From CAVUPF01 sp963803755 (GTDB lineage Bacteria > Actinomycetota > Thermoleophilia > Solirubrobacterales > 70-9): a stretch of DNA of 64,000 nucleotides. The notes under the pieces were generated by a model. That model did no database searches. It saw nothing but the letters and a program-made list of their open reading frames with translations, and was not told the origin of the DNA. The position numbers were made by a program, and so were the translations under genes. Positions 52,155 through 60,123 of this stretch are shown piece after piece (position 1 is the first letter of the stretch; each line of letters begins with the position of its first letter). Where the stretch lies: the NCBI GenBank assembly GCA_963803755.1, contig CAWDNP010000007.1:372001-436000 (forward strand), in the 5' to 3' direction.

Positions 52155-53146
52155 GTTCCGGTCCTCTTCGCGCGGCGATGGACGATGTCGACGGCGGCGT
52201 TGAGGGCGAGAACCATCACCAGCAGAACGAAGGCCGCAGCGTACGCCTTGTTTGGCTGGTTGAGGTTGCCGGTGGGAGATGCTTCGTAGACGAAGTTGGT
52301 CAGCGTCGTTCCCGCGCCGCGCAGGTAGTTGAGGGGGAAGGTGCCGCCGACCGGGGAGAAGTTCTGCGTTGCGCCGAGCAGGACGAGGATGATCGCCGTG
52401 TCGCCGATGATCCGGCCAAGGCCGAGCATCGCGCCCGTCGCCAACTGGGGGCGGCTGGCCGGCAGCAGGATGCGTCGCGTCGTCGCGGCCTTGGTCTTGC
52501 CGACCGCGTAGGAGGCCTCCCTTACGTGCCGGGGAATGGCTCGCAGCCCCTCTCGAGTGTTCGCCACGACCAATGGCAGCGCCACCAAGGACAGCATCGC
52601 CGAGGCGGCGAAGAAGGATCGGCCGAAGACGACGCCTTCGGTGGTGCGGCTGAGGAAGCCCAGCGCCGTACTTGAGAAGATCACGGTGCCAAACAGCGCC
52701 AGCACGATCGAGGGGATGCCGGCGATCGCCTCGATCGTCGACTCGGTGATCCGGGCGAGTGTCGCGGGCCGGCCGTACTCGACCAGCCAGACCGCGACCC
52801 CCACCCCGATCGGCAGGGCGATCCCGATCCCCATCACGGCGACGATCAGGGTGCCGAGCAGGGCTTCGGAGAATCCCCCCGTCTGGCTTTCACTGAACCC
52901 CGAAGTCGCTGGGGTGACCAGCATCGACAGCTTCAGGTAGCTCAAGCCCTTGATCAGCAGATAGACGATGATCGCAACGGCGATCGCGCAGAAGAGGATG
53001 CCAAGCGCCCAGCAGATGGCAAGGCCAATGCGATCCGAGAGGCGCCAGGCGGCGCTTCCGTCAACGGCTCCCTTGCGTGGCCTAGGCGGTTGGGGCTGAG
53101 CGGGTGGGAGGCCGCCAGCCGGCGGCGTGGTGAGCGATGCATCCAT
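52142..53146 (-). CDS. pstA: Phosphate ABC transporter permease PstA
   Basis: A 334-residue inner-membrane permease with six predicted helices. The conserved GVAVWLVEYG and IPSIVLALFG segments, and the coupling-loop region REASYAVGKTKAATTRRI before LPASRPQL, are typical of PstA. The ATG at 53146 shares a base with the TAA stop of pstC, which fixes the start. It forms the channel with PstC. The first 40 residues are Pro-rich and cytosolic. Confidence 0.94.
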   Translation of the reverse strand: MDASLTTPPAGGLPPAQPQPPRPRKGAVDGSAAWRLSDRIGLAICWALGILFCAIAVAIIVYLLIKGLSYLKLSMLVTPATSGFSESQTGGFSEALLGTLIVAVMGIGIALPIGVGVAVWLVEYGRPATLARITESTIEAIAGIPSIVLALFGTVIFSSTALGFLSRTTEGVVFGRSFFAASAMLSLVALPLVVANTREGLRAIPRHVREASYAVGKTKAATTRRILLPASRPQLATGAMLGLGRIIGDTAIILVLLGATQNFSPVGGTFPLNYLRGAGTTLTNFVYEASPTGNLNQPNKAYAAAFVLLVMVLALNAAVDIVHRRAKRTGTWSS

Positions 53147-54147
53147 TAGGGGGTTGCTCCGTATTTGCCCATCGCCCGTCGTGCTGCCCAACCGGTCAGC
53201 GAGAGCATCGCCGCCGAGAAGAGAAGGACGGTGGCGATCGCGAAGAGCGTCGCGTTCGCCGGCTTTGAGCTGAGTTGATCGATGTTCTCGACGATCGTCG
53301 GGGCCAGTGGCCGAGAGGGCTCGAAGATGAAGGTCAGGCCATCGGCGGGGTTTGGTGCGAACCCGACCGAGCCAGAGACCATCGCCAGCATCACCGACTC
53401 ACCGATCGCGCGGGCGACCGCCAGCACCGTTCCGGCGATGATCGCCGGGCGGGCTGTGCGAACCGCGATCTTCCACATCGTGCGCCAGCGATTGACCCCG
53501 AGGGCCAGCGATCCTTCCAGCCAGCCCGGCCGAACCGAGCGCAGCCCGTCACAAAAGATCGAGATCATCAGGGGAGCGATCATCACGGTAAGGATCAAGA
53601 CGGCCGCCAGCAGGCTGTAGCCGCTCAGGGTGATGACGCCTGCCACCGATGCCTTTTCGGACTCGGTCACGAGGTGGTTGCCGATGAAAGGCACGAGCAC
53701 CAACACGCCGAGCAGGCCGTAGATCACCGAGGGAACACTGGCCAGGAAGCGGATCACCGGCTCGAGCACGCTGCGCACCCACCCGGGGGCGAACTCGACG
53801 ATGAAGACGGCGATGAAGAGGGAGCAGACGAGTCCAATCGCCACGGAGGCGCCGACGATCAGGATGGTGCTCCAGATCAGGGGCCAGGCGTGGAAGGTGT
53901 AGACCGCAGATCCGCCCGACTGGCCGGAGAGGGTGATTGCGTTGAACTGGGCATCGACGCTGCCGCCCGCTCCGAACCAGGCCAGGCCGTTGTGCGCAAA
54001 CGACGGCCATCCCCGCACAAACACGGAGACGATCATCGCCAAGAGCAAGGCCACCACGGCACAGACCAGAGCGCCGAGCATTCGCCCGACACGCTGGTCC
54101 GACCACTTTGGCCCGTACTCGTACTCTTGGAGGTACTCCTCCTCCAT
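53146..54147 (-). CDS. pstC: Phosphate ABC transporter permease PstC
   Basis: A 333-residue permease with six predicted helices and the PstC blocks FIVEFAPGWVRSVLEPVI, LASVPSVIYGLLGVLVLVPF read in two parts and LALGVNRWRTMWKIAVRTA (the EAA-type loop). The ATG at 54147 directly abuts the stop of pstS, so the order pstS-pstC-pstA-pstB is fully packed. This is the standard phosphate-starvation import system. Confidence 0.94.
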   Translation of the reverse strand: MEEEYLQEYEYGPKWSDQRVGRMLGALVCAVVALLLAMIVSVFVRGWPSFAHNGLAWFGAGGSVDAQFNAITLSGQSGGSAVYTFHAWPLIWSTILIVGASVAIGLVCSLFIAVFIVEFAPGWVRSVLEPVIRFLASVPSVIYGLLGVLVLVPFIGNHLVTESEKASVAGVITLSGYSLLAAVLILTVMIAPLMISIFCDGLRSVRPGWLEGSLALGVNRWRTMWKIAVRTARPAIIAGTVLAVARAIGESVMLAMVSGSVGFAPNPADGLTFIFEPSRPLAPTIVENIDQLSSKPANATLFAIATVLLFSAAMLSLTGWAARRAMGKYGATP

Positions 54148-54987
54148 TTAGTGCTTCTTCTTCTTCTTTGCCTTCTTGTTGAAGACGGCAACTCCGCCGG
54201 CCTTCTCGATTACTTCTCCGGCAACCGGGCTGGTCCGAGACCAGTCGACGAACTTCTCGACCGCCTTGCTCGGGTTCGCCGTCGGCAGCACCAGGTAGAT
54301 GTAGCGCGTCAGCGGATAGGTGAACCTTTTGTTGACGTTCTTCGGCGTGCAGGCGATCCCGTTCACGTCCACGGCCCTGACGCCTCTTTGCTGCCAGGCG
54401 AGCCCGGCGTAGCCGATCGCGTTGGGGTCCTGCTTGACCGCGTTGATCACGAGGCCGTCTGAGGTCAGGGCGTTGACGACTGAGGAGGGGGCATGTTCAT
54501 TGAGAACCTCCTGTAGGAAGAAGGTGTAGGTGCCCCCGTTGGTGTCGCGACCGACCGGGTCGATCGTTGTGCTGAGGTCCGAGCCCGCTAGGGCGCTCCA
54601 GTTGGTTACCTGCCCCAGATAGATGGCGCGGAGCTGTTCGATCGTGATGTTGCTCAGCTTGTTCGCGGGGTTGACGTCCAGGCAGAGCCCGTCGAGGTAG
54701 AGCTCGTAGTAGGTCGTCCCGGTGTCGCTTGGGAGCGGCGCGCGTGATTGGCCGGCGAACTGGCTTTTGCCGGACTGGATGTCCTTGATGCCGGTGTTGC
54801 CGCCGTCGGGCGTGTAGCTGAAGTGAATCTTGTGGTTGACCGTCTTCGTGTAGGTCTTAAAGAGAGCTTCGAGCACGGGCTGTGCGGCCACCGAGCCCGA
54901 CCCGATCAGGGTCTGGGCGCCAGCCGACGCCGGAACGGCGAGCCCGAAGAGGGCGACCGCCGTTATGGCGAGGGTCTTGATTCTCAT
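54148..54987 (-). CDS. pstS: Phosphate-binding protein PstS
   Basis: A 279-residue substrate-binding protein with a Sec signal peptide (MRIKTLAITAVALFGLAVPA, cleavage near SAGA). The phosphate-binding loops appear as IGSGSVAAQPVLEAL, then FAGQSRAPL and GRDTNGGTYTFF. The usual lipobox Cys is missing, so it may be secreted free or held by PstCA alone. The C-terminus is an unusual Lys-rich tail (KKAKKKKKH), which could bind the anionic cell wall. I start at the ATG at 54987; a longer frame to 55047 lacks signal-peptide form. Confidence 0.91.
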   Translation of the reverse strand: MRIKTLAITAVALFGLAVPASAGAQTLIGSGSVAAQPVLEALFKTYTKTVNHKIHFSYTPDGGNTGIKDIQSGKSQFAGQSRAPLPSDTGTTYYELYLDGLCLDVNPANKLSNITIEQLRAIYLGQVTNWSALAGSDLSTTIDPVGRDTNGGTYTFFLQEVLNEHAPSSVVNALTSDGLVINAVKQDPNAIGYAGLAWQQRGVRAVDVNGIACTPKNVNKRFTYPLTRYIYLVLPTANPSKAVEKFVDWSRTSPVAGEVIEKAGGVAVFNKKAKKKKKH

Positions 54988-55126
54988 CGATTGCGATCCT
55001 TTCCTGCGGGTATATATGACGAGTTTTCTGACTGGCTTTCTCGACATAAGCTAGCACCTTCTGTAGTTTATTGACCTTCTTGATACAGAAGGCCACCCGG
55101 CAGGCCACCGACCATGGAGGGTTCCA

Positions 55127-55747
55127 TTGCTCAACAGAAGACTGTCCTCGCCCCGAGCGGCCACCGCGATTGCCCTGGCGGCAGTGGTCGCCGCGGCGAT
55201 CGCCGTGACGCCGTCGTTCGCCGGTTCGTTCCTGACCCCCCAGAAGGCGGCGCATGTCTACCTGAAGAAACAGGCTGCCAGCCACCTCTACGTGCAGAAG
55301 GCCACCGCGCCGCTTACCCCGGTTGCCTCGGTTGCGGCGAGCAACGCGGTCTTCGGGCCGGTCTCGACGACCACGGCCGGCTACATCCCTACCGCGTTCA
55401 CCTCGTTTGCGACAAAGGGCACCGGCCCCGCGGTGATCACCTTCTCGGGACAGGCGACCTGCACCTCATCCACCGCCGGCGAAGCTTGCCCGATTGACAT
55501 CCTCGTTGACGATTATGTCGTCGCCAAGGTCAATTTCGCTACCTCTAAGACCGGCAGCCCGGCCGCAGCTGCCGAGGTCCACACGGTGACCGTGTCCGAC
55601 GTGCTGACCAAGGGAGGGCACACGGTGGCGATCGAGTACGGCGGCGCGTCGAAAGTCACCTTCACGCTGAAGAGCTGGAACCTCACGGTCCAGGCATATC
55701 CGCAGAACCCGGAAAGCTCTGGAAACGCGAAGGGCTCCGGCAAATAG
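55127..55747 (+). CDS. Secreted protein of unknown function
   Basis: A 206-residue exported protein with a signal peptide (basic start, Ala/Val-rich core, cleavage near SFAGS at residue 33). A repeated hydrophobic QKAAHVYLKK / ASHLYVQK motif follows. The remainder is beta-rich (ITFSGQATCTS, a DILVDDYVVAKV strand and TFTLKSWNLTV), resembling a carbohydrate-binding or jelly-roll fold. No family is recognised. It is divergent from pstS, with 139 bp between the starts, and ends in a strong hairpin. Confidence 0.7.
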   Translation: MLNRRLSSPRAATAIALAAVVAAAIAVTPSFAGSFLTPQKAAHVYLKKQAASHLYVQKATAPLTPVASVAASNAVFGPVSTTTAGYIPTAFTSFATKGTGPAVITFSGQATCTSSTAGEACPIDILVDDYVVAKVNFATSKTGSPAAAAEVHTVTVSDVLTKGGHTVAIEYGGASKVTFTLKSWNLTVQAYPQNPESSGNAKGSGK

Positions 55748-55770
55748 CCGCGCCCTGGGGGGTTTGAAAA

Positions 55771-55806
55771 CCCGGACCGCGCCGGCGAGGATCGGCGCGG
55801 TCCGGG
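55771..55806 (+). terminator. Strong bidirectional hairpin
   Basis: A perfect 14-bp stem (CCCGGACCGCGCCG and its complement) with an 8-nt loop, 24 bp after the secreted-protein gene and 27 bp beyond the end of the convergent small gene. Probably terminates both. Confidence 0.8.
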
Positions 55807-55832
55807 TCTGGGAGGGCCTGCGGCCGTCCAGC

Positions 55833-56051
55833 TCAGCGGAGCGGTCGGGGAAGGGAGTCGCCGAGGATGAGGCGAGCCCGGTAGTAGAGAGCCTCGTCGA
55901 AGGCCTGCTGATCGCGCTCCTGTCGGGCAGCGCGGGCCTCGAGCCCCCGCCGGGCGCGGGTCGAGCCGCGCCTCGGAAGCCGCTCGCGGATAACACCGCT
56001 CAGCCGGCCTCGCGAGACGAAGGTGGTGGTGCGGGGGGTGGTGTCGCCCAT
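55833..56051 (-). CDS. Small basic hypothetical protein
   Basis: A 72-residue Arg-rich protein. It starts at the ATG at 56051 because an AAAGGAG ribosome binding site lies directly upstream. The sequence is helical and strongly charged (GLEARAARQERDQQ and AFDEALYYRARL). It lies after cysA on the same strand, with its own AT-rich upstream region that resembles the region upstream of the sulfate-binding-protein gene, so it may belong to the same regulon. Function is unknown. Confidence 0.6.
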   Translation of the reverse strand: MGDTTPRTTTFVSRGRLSGVIRERLPRRGSTRARRGLEARAARQERDQQAFDEALYYRARLILGDSLPRPLR

Positions 56052-56071
56052 TAGGGCTCCTTTCAAAAGTT

Positions 56072-56090
56072 TGTTAATTAACTAACTCAA
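56072..56090 (-). promoter_or_regulatory. AT-rich palindromic site upstream of the small gene
   Basis: The palindrome GTTAATTAAC with a flanking TTAGTTA on the minus strand, in an AT island 21 bp before the start codon. It resembles the site at 59994-60007 upstream of the sulfate-binding protein. Confidence 0.45.
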
Positions 56091-56171
56091 GAATAGCAGC
56101 CCGAGAATAGGATTGGCGGCGAGATGGGGCGGGGCGCCACCCGGCAAAGCGCGCCCCGCCCCGTCGCCCCT

Positions 56172-57209
56172 TCAGGCGGCTGCAGAGACCTCTGCGTCGT
56201 CGCCGCCCTGTTTACCGGGGGGAGTCGAGGCCCCTCGGTCATCGGGCGGCGAGTTACCGCTGAAGCTCTTTGTCTGGCCGGGCCGCAGGTAGACGATCTG
56301 GCCTTTGCGCAGCTCCAGCTTCTGGAGTTCCGCCCTGGTCAGCTGCGCCCAGACCTCGGTGCCGTCGCCAAGCGCGAACTCGACCCGGATCTCGAAGCCG
56401 AGCGAAACGATCCTCTGAACCATCGCCTCCTCGGTTCGCTCGTCGGGGTCCAGCACGACATCGATGTCGTGCGGTCGGACGTAGTGCTCGCCGAGCCGAT
56501 TGACCTCACCCACGAAGCTCATCACGAACTCGTTGGCTGGGTGCTCGTAGAGCTCGTTGGCGTTGCCGGACTGCTCGACCATGCCCTCATTCATCACCAC
56601 CAGCTGCTCGGCGACGTCCATCGCCTCCTCCTGGTCGTGGGTGACGAAGATCGTCGTCACGTGCATCTCGTCGTGGAGGCGTCGCAGCCAGGCGCGAAGG
56701 TCCTTGCGCACCTTGGCGTCAAGCGCCCCGAAGGGCTCGTCGAGGAGAAGTACGTGCGGCTGGACCGCCAGCGCCCGCGCCAGCGCCATCCGCTGGCGTT
56801 GCCCGCCGGAGAGCTGGGAGGGGTAGCGCTCGGCGAGGCCGTCGAGCTGGACCAGGCGCAGCAGCTCGTGGACACGAGCCTCGATCTGGGGCTTGCGCCA
56901 TTTACGGATCTTCAGCCCGAAGGCGACGTTGCCGAACACGGTCATGTGCTTGAAGGCGGCGTAGTGCTGGAAAACGAAGCCGACCTCCCGCTTCTGGGCC
57001 GGCTTCTTTGAGACGTCCTCACCGTCGATCAGGACGCGGCCGGCGTCGAGGCCCTCGAGGCCCGCGATCGCTCGCAGCAGAGTCGACTTGCCGCTGCCGC
57101 TCGGCCCCAGCAGGGCGGTAAGCGAACCGTCCGGCACCTCGATCGAGACGTCTTTCAGCGCCTGAAAGTCACCGAAGCGCTTGCAGGCTCCCTCGACTGT
57201 GATTCCCAT
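56172..57209 (-). CDS. cysA: Sulfate ABC transporter ATP-binding protein CysA
   Basis: A 345-residue ATPase. Walker A is GPSGSGKST (about 35-43), the Q-loop is VFQHYAAFKHMTV, typical of CysA, the signature LSGGQRQRMALARALA, Walker B LLLDEPFGALD, and VTHDQEEAMDVAEQ follows. The C-terminal about 110 residues form a TOBE-like domain beginning NEFVMSFVGEVNRL. It energises sulfate/thiosulfate uptake with CysT and CysW. The ATG at 57209 shares one base with the cysW stop. Confidence 0.93.
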   Translation of the reverse strand: MGITVEGACKRFGDFQALKDVSIEVPDGSLTALLGPSGSGKSTLLRAIAGLEGLDAGRVLIDGEDVSKKPAQKREVGFVFQHYAAFKHMTVFGNVAFGLKIRKWRKPQIEARVHELLRLVQLDGLAERYPSQLSGGQRQRMALARALAVQPHVLLLDEPFGALDAKVRKDLRAWLRRLHDEMHVTTIFVTHDQEEAMDVAEQLVVMNEGMVEQSGNANELYEHPANEFVMSFVGEVNRLGEHYVRPHDIDVVLDPDERTEEAMVQRIVSLGFEIRVEFALGDGTEVWAQLTRAELQKLELRKGQIVYLRPGQTKSFSGNSPPDDRGASTPPGKQGGDDAEVSAAA

Positions 57210-58010
57210 CAGGCGTCCTCCTTTCTTTTCAAGAGGCTCATTGCCAACAGGGTGCAGAGCGCCAACACAGCGAGCAGGATCGAAACGGCGTAGGCGCCGG
57301 TGTAGTTGAACTGTTCGAACTGCTTGGAAACGTAGAGGGGAAGGGTTTCGGTTTGGCCGGAGATCCGGCCGGAGACGATCGAGACCGCCCCGTACTCCCC
57401 GAGTACGCGCGCGGTGCTCACCACCACCCCATATGCGACCCCCCAGCGGATCGCCGGCAAGGTGATGCGCCAGAACGTTTGCCAGGCGCCCGCGCCCAGG
57501 GTCGAGGCGGCCTGCTCCTGCTCGGTGCCGATCTCCTGCAGGACCGGAACCGTTTCGCGGACCACGAAGGGCAGCGAGAACGAAGATGCTCGCCAGGATC
57601 ATCCCCGGGACCGCGAAGAGGATCTTGATGCCGGCTTCGGAGAGACCGGCGAACCAGCCGCCGATCCCGTAGAGCAGGAAGAGCGAGAGGCCGATCACCA
57701 CCGGCGAGATCGCAAAGGGGAGGTTGATCACCGAGTCCAGCAGGACGTTGCCGCGCCAGCGGTGGCGGACGAGGAGCAGCGCGCAGCCAATCCCGAAGAC
57801 CGTGTTGAGCGGCACCGCGACCGCGACCATCAGCAGCGTCAGCTGCAGGGCGTGCAGCGCGTCGGGGGTGGTGATCGCGTCAAGCGGGGCCGTGAGCCCG
57901 TGTTCGAACGTCTTGTAGAAGATCATCCCGACCGGGGCGAGCAGAAGCACGGTGAGGTAGCCGAGCGCTGCGACCCGCAGGCTCCAGCGGCTCGTCGTTG
58001 AGGCCGTCAT
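57209..58010 (-). CDS. cysW: Sulfate ABC transporter permease CysW, frameshifted
   Basis: A permease of about 266 residues in two frames. The first half starts at the ATG at 58010 (LGYLTVLLLAPVGMIFYKTF) and runs through INLPFAISPVVIGLSLFLLYG to ILASIFV. The second half continues VRETVPVLQEIGTEQEQAA, TFWRITLPAIRWG and RVLGEYGAVSIVSGRI. Removing one base from AA at 57579-57580 restores SIFVSLPFVVRE, a near-universal CysW stretch. The start overlaps cysT by ATGA. A one-base error in the sequence is more likely than true loss, since the two halves are fully conserved. Confidence 0.88.
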
Positions 58011-58863
58011 CGACCCGTGTTGCCCATCTGGCCGAGGCTGCGGATCCTGGACACTGCCCGGCTGAACGTCGGGCTGCCTTTGTCCGTTCCCCAGCGCTGG
58101 ATCAGGCTGACGGTGGCGAGCATCAGCAGGGAACGGCCAGCAGGACGACCGAGACGGCGGCGGCACCGGTCGTGTTGCCCGATTCGATCTGTCTGAAGAT
58201 GAAGACCGAGGAGACCTCGGTCTTGAAGGGGATCTCGCCTGAGATCAACACCAGCGAGCCGTACTCACCGAGCGCCCGGGCGAAGGCCAGGGCTACCCCG
58301 GCGGCGATCCCCGGCAGCAGGTTGGGGAAGATGATGCGACGGAAGATCGTGGCGCCGCCCGCTCCCAGCGAGGCTGCCGCTTCCTCCATCTCTCGGTCCA
58401 TCTCGAGCAGCAGCGGTTGCACTGCCCGCACCACGAAGGGCAAGGTGACGAAGAGCAGGGCGAAGACCACCGCGATCCGGGTGAAGGCCACGTCGAGGCC
58501 GATCGGGCTGTCCTTGCCATAGAGGGTGAGCAGGGTCAGCCCGGCGACGATCGTCGGCAGTGCGAAGGGCAGGTCGATTACCGCGTTGACCGCCTTCTTG
58601 CCGGGGAACTCGTCGCGGACCAAGACCCAGGCGATCATCGTGCCGAAGACGGCGTTGATCGCGATCACGATCAGCGAGGAGACGACTGTGAGCCTTAGCG
58701 CCGCCACCGACTCGGCGTTGCTGATCGTTGCCCAGAAGCCAGAGAGGCCGCTTTGCAGCGATTGCGAGAAGACCGCCGCCAGCGGTAGCAAGACGATGAG
58801 GCTCAGGTAGAGAGTGACCAGGCCGCGACCGGCCAGCAGGCCGGGACCGCTGCGGGGCTTGAC
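58007..58863 (-). CDS. cysT: Sulfate ABC transporter permease CysT, frameshifted at its 3' end
   Basis: A permease with conserved LYLSLIVLLPLAAVF, INAVFGTMIAWVLVRDEFPG, IDLPFALPTIVAGLTLLTLYG, LGAGGATIFRRIIFPNLLPG and RALGEYGSLVLISGEIPF. Near 58132 a base is missing: restoring it gives LLAVSLLMLATVSLIQRWG and onward to a TGA at 58007 that overlaps the cysW start. The start is unclear. No ATG, GTG or TTG is in frame upstream of the TTG at 58791, which is too far inside the first helix. So I extend only to the conserved-looking region near 58863. A GTG at 58931 would need a further one-base correction inside a hairpin. Confidence 0.85.
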
Positions 58864-58881
58864 GCTCCCGGTGGTTTGTAG

Positions 58882-58920
58882 GCCTCCCCCGGGCAGGGGA
58901 AACTCCGGCCCGGGGGAGGC
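58882..58920 (-). other. Hairpin between the sulfate-binding protein and cysT
   Basis: A perfect 13-bp GC stem (GCCTCCCCCGGGC and its complement) with a 13-nt loop, starting 20 bp after the binding-protein stop. It has no T-tract. It may lower readthrough or stabilise the upstream mRNA, giving more binding protein than permease. Confidence 0.65.
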
Positions 58921-58939
58921 GAGGACGCCACTGTCGGCG

Positions 58940-59966
58940 CTAGCCGGCAGTCGAGACCCCCAGTTCCTTCTCGATCTTTGCGATCGAGCCGGTGGTTTCT
59001 TCGAAGAACTGTTCGTTCACCTTGCTCCAACCGCCGAACTTGTTGATCGTAAACAGCCCCTTCGGGGTCGGGAACTGCTTCGGGTCGACTAGCTTCGGGT
59101 TGACCGGGCGGTAGCCGTGTTCGGCCCAGATCTTCTGGCCGGCGTCTGACCACATGTAGTCGAGGAACTTCTGCGCCACGGGAGGTGCGCTCTTCGTCAC
59201 CGCGATCGGCGTCTGGATCAGGATCGTGTTGTTGGGGACCACGTATTCGATGTTTTCGCCGGCCTTCTCGGCGGCGATCGCCTCGTTCTCGTAGGAGAGG
59301 AGGACGTCGCCTTGGCCCTGGGTGAAGGCGGTCATCGCGTCCCTGCCGCTGGACGGCTGGACCTTGGCCTTGGAAAGGACCGTCTTGACGGCTGCTAGCG
59401 CCTGGGTGGGGGACTTGCCTTCCTCGATCTGGGAGCCGTAGACGGCCATGACGTTCCAGCGGGCCGAGCCCGAGCTGAAGGGGTTGGGCGTGATGATGGC
59501 GACGTTCTTGCTCAGCAGGTCATTGAAGGAGGTGATGTGGTCGGGGTTGCCCTTGCGGACGACGAGTACCACCACCGAGTCCTCGGCGATGCCGTTGTAG
59601 GGCTGCTTTTCCCATTCCTTTGAGAACGAGTCCGGCTTCGACCAGGCGGGTCATGTCGCCAGCCTGGGAGAAGTGGACCACCGAGGCGGGCTGGCCGGCC
59701 GCGACGGCGCGGCTCTGGTCGCCGGAGGCGCCGAAGGAGTTGGTGAAGCTGACGCCGGAGCCCGCCGAGGTTTTCTCGAAGCCTGGCTCGAGGCCTTCTT
59801 CGTAGACGGTCTGGGGGGTGGAGTAACCGACCACGTCGATCTTGCTCGACGAGCTGGAGCTGCTTCCGCATCCGGCCGCGACGAGAGCGATGAGCAGCGC
59901 AAACAGGCCGGCTAAGAGGCCGGCGTTAACGCTGCGCCGCCGGGTGTCCTTGCGCGCGTTCCGCAT
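58940..59966 (-). CDS. sbp: Sulfate-binding lipoprotein, frameshifted
   Basis: A binding protein of about 341 residues. The ATG at 59966 starts a lipoprotein signal (ALVAAGCGSSSSSS, Cys near 34), then VVGYSTPQTVYEEGLEPGFE and FGASGDQSRAVAAGQPASVV. Near 59626 the frame changes. Removing one base from AA at 59626-59627 gives GLVSKEWEKQPYNGIAEDSVV, continuing VVRKGNPDHITSF, VMAVYGSQIEEG, GQGDVLLSYENEA and IWAEHGYRPVNP. This matches sulfate/thiosulfate-binding proteins throughout. It is the first gene of the sulfate operon, with a palindrome upstream. Confidence 0.9.
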
Positions 59967-59993
59967 AGAAGGGTTCCTTCCTATGTCGACTGA

Positions 59994-60007
59994 CTTAGTT
60001 ACTAAAG
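59994..60007 (-). promoter_or_regulatory. Candidate operator upstream of the sulfate-binding protein
   Basis: CTTAGTTACTAAAG holds the perfect palindrome TTAGT-T-ACTAA, 28 bp before the start codon. Similar TTAGTTA sequence lies before the small gene after cysA. Likely a binding site for a sulfur-status regulator. Confidence 0.5.
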
Positions 60008-60123
60008 AAGGGCGAAACCGTAGCACGGTGTCAACAGGCAAAGTAGGAATAGGCGAACGACGCCCGCGAGCGCCGAATAGACTCACCGTGAGCTGGGCGG
60101 GAGCGACCGAGAGGAGAAGGTGG

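Noticed and set aside
59842..60123. Longer dehalogenase start overlapping the sulfate-binding-protein promoter
   Set aside because: The extra residues are antisense to the binding-protein start and lack hydrolase similarity; the ATG at 60124 has a ribosome binding site.
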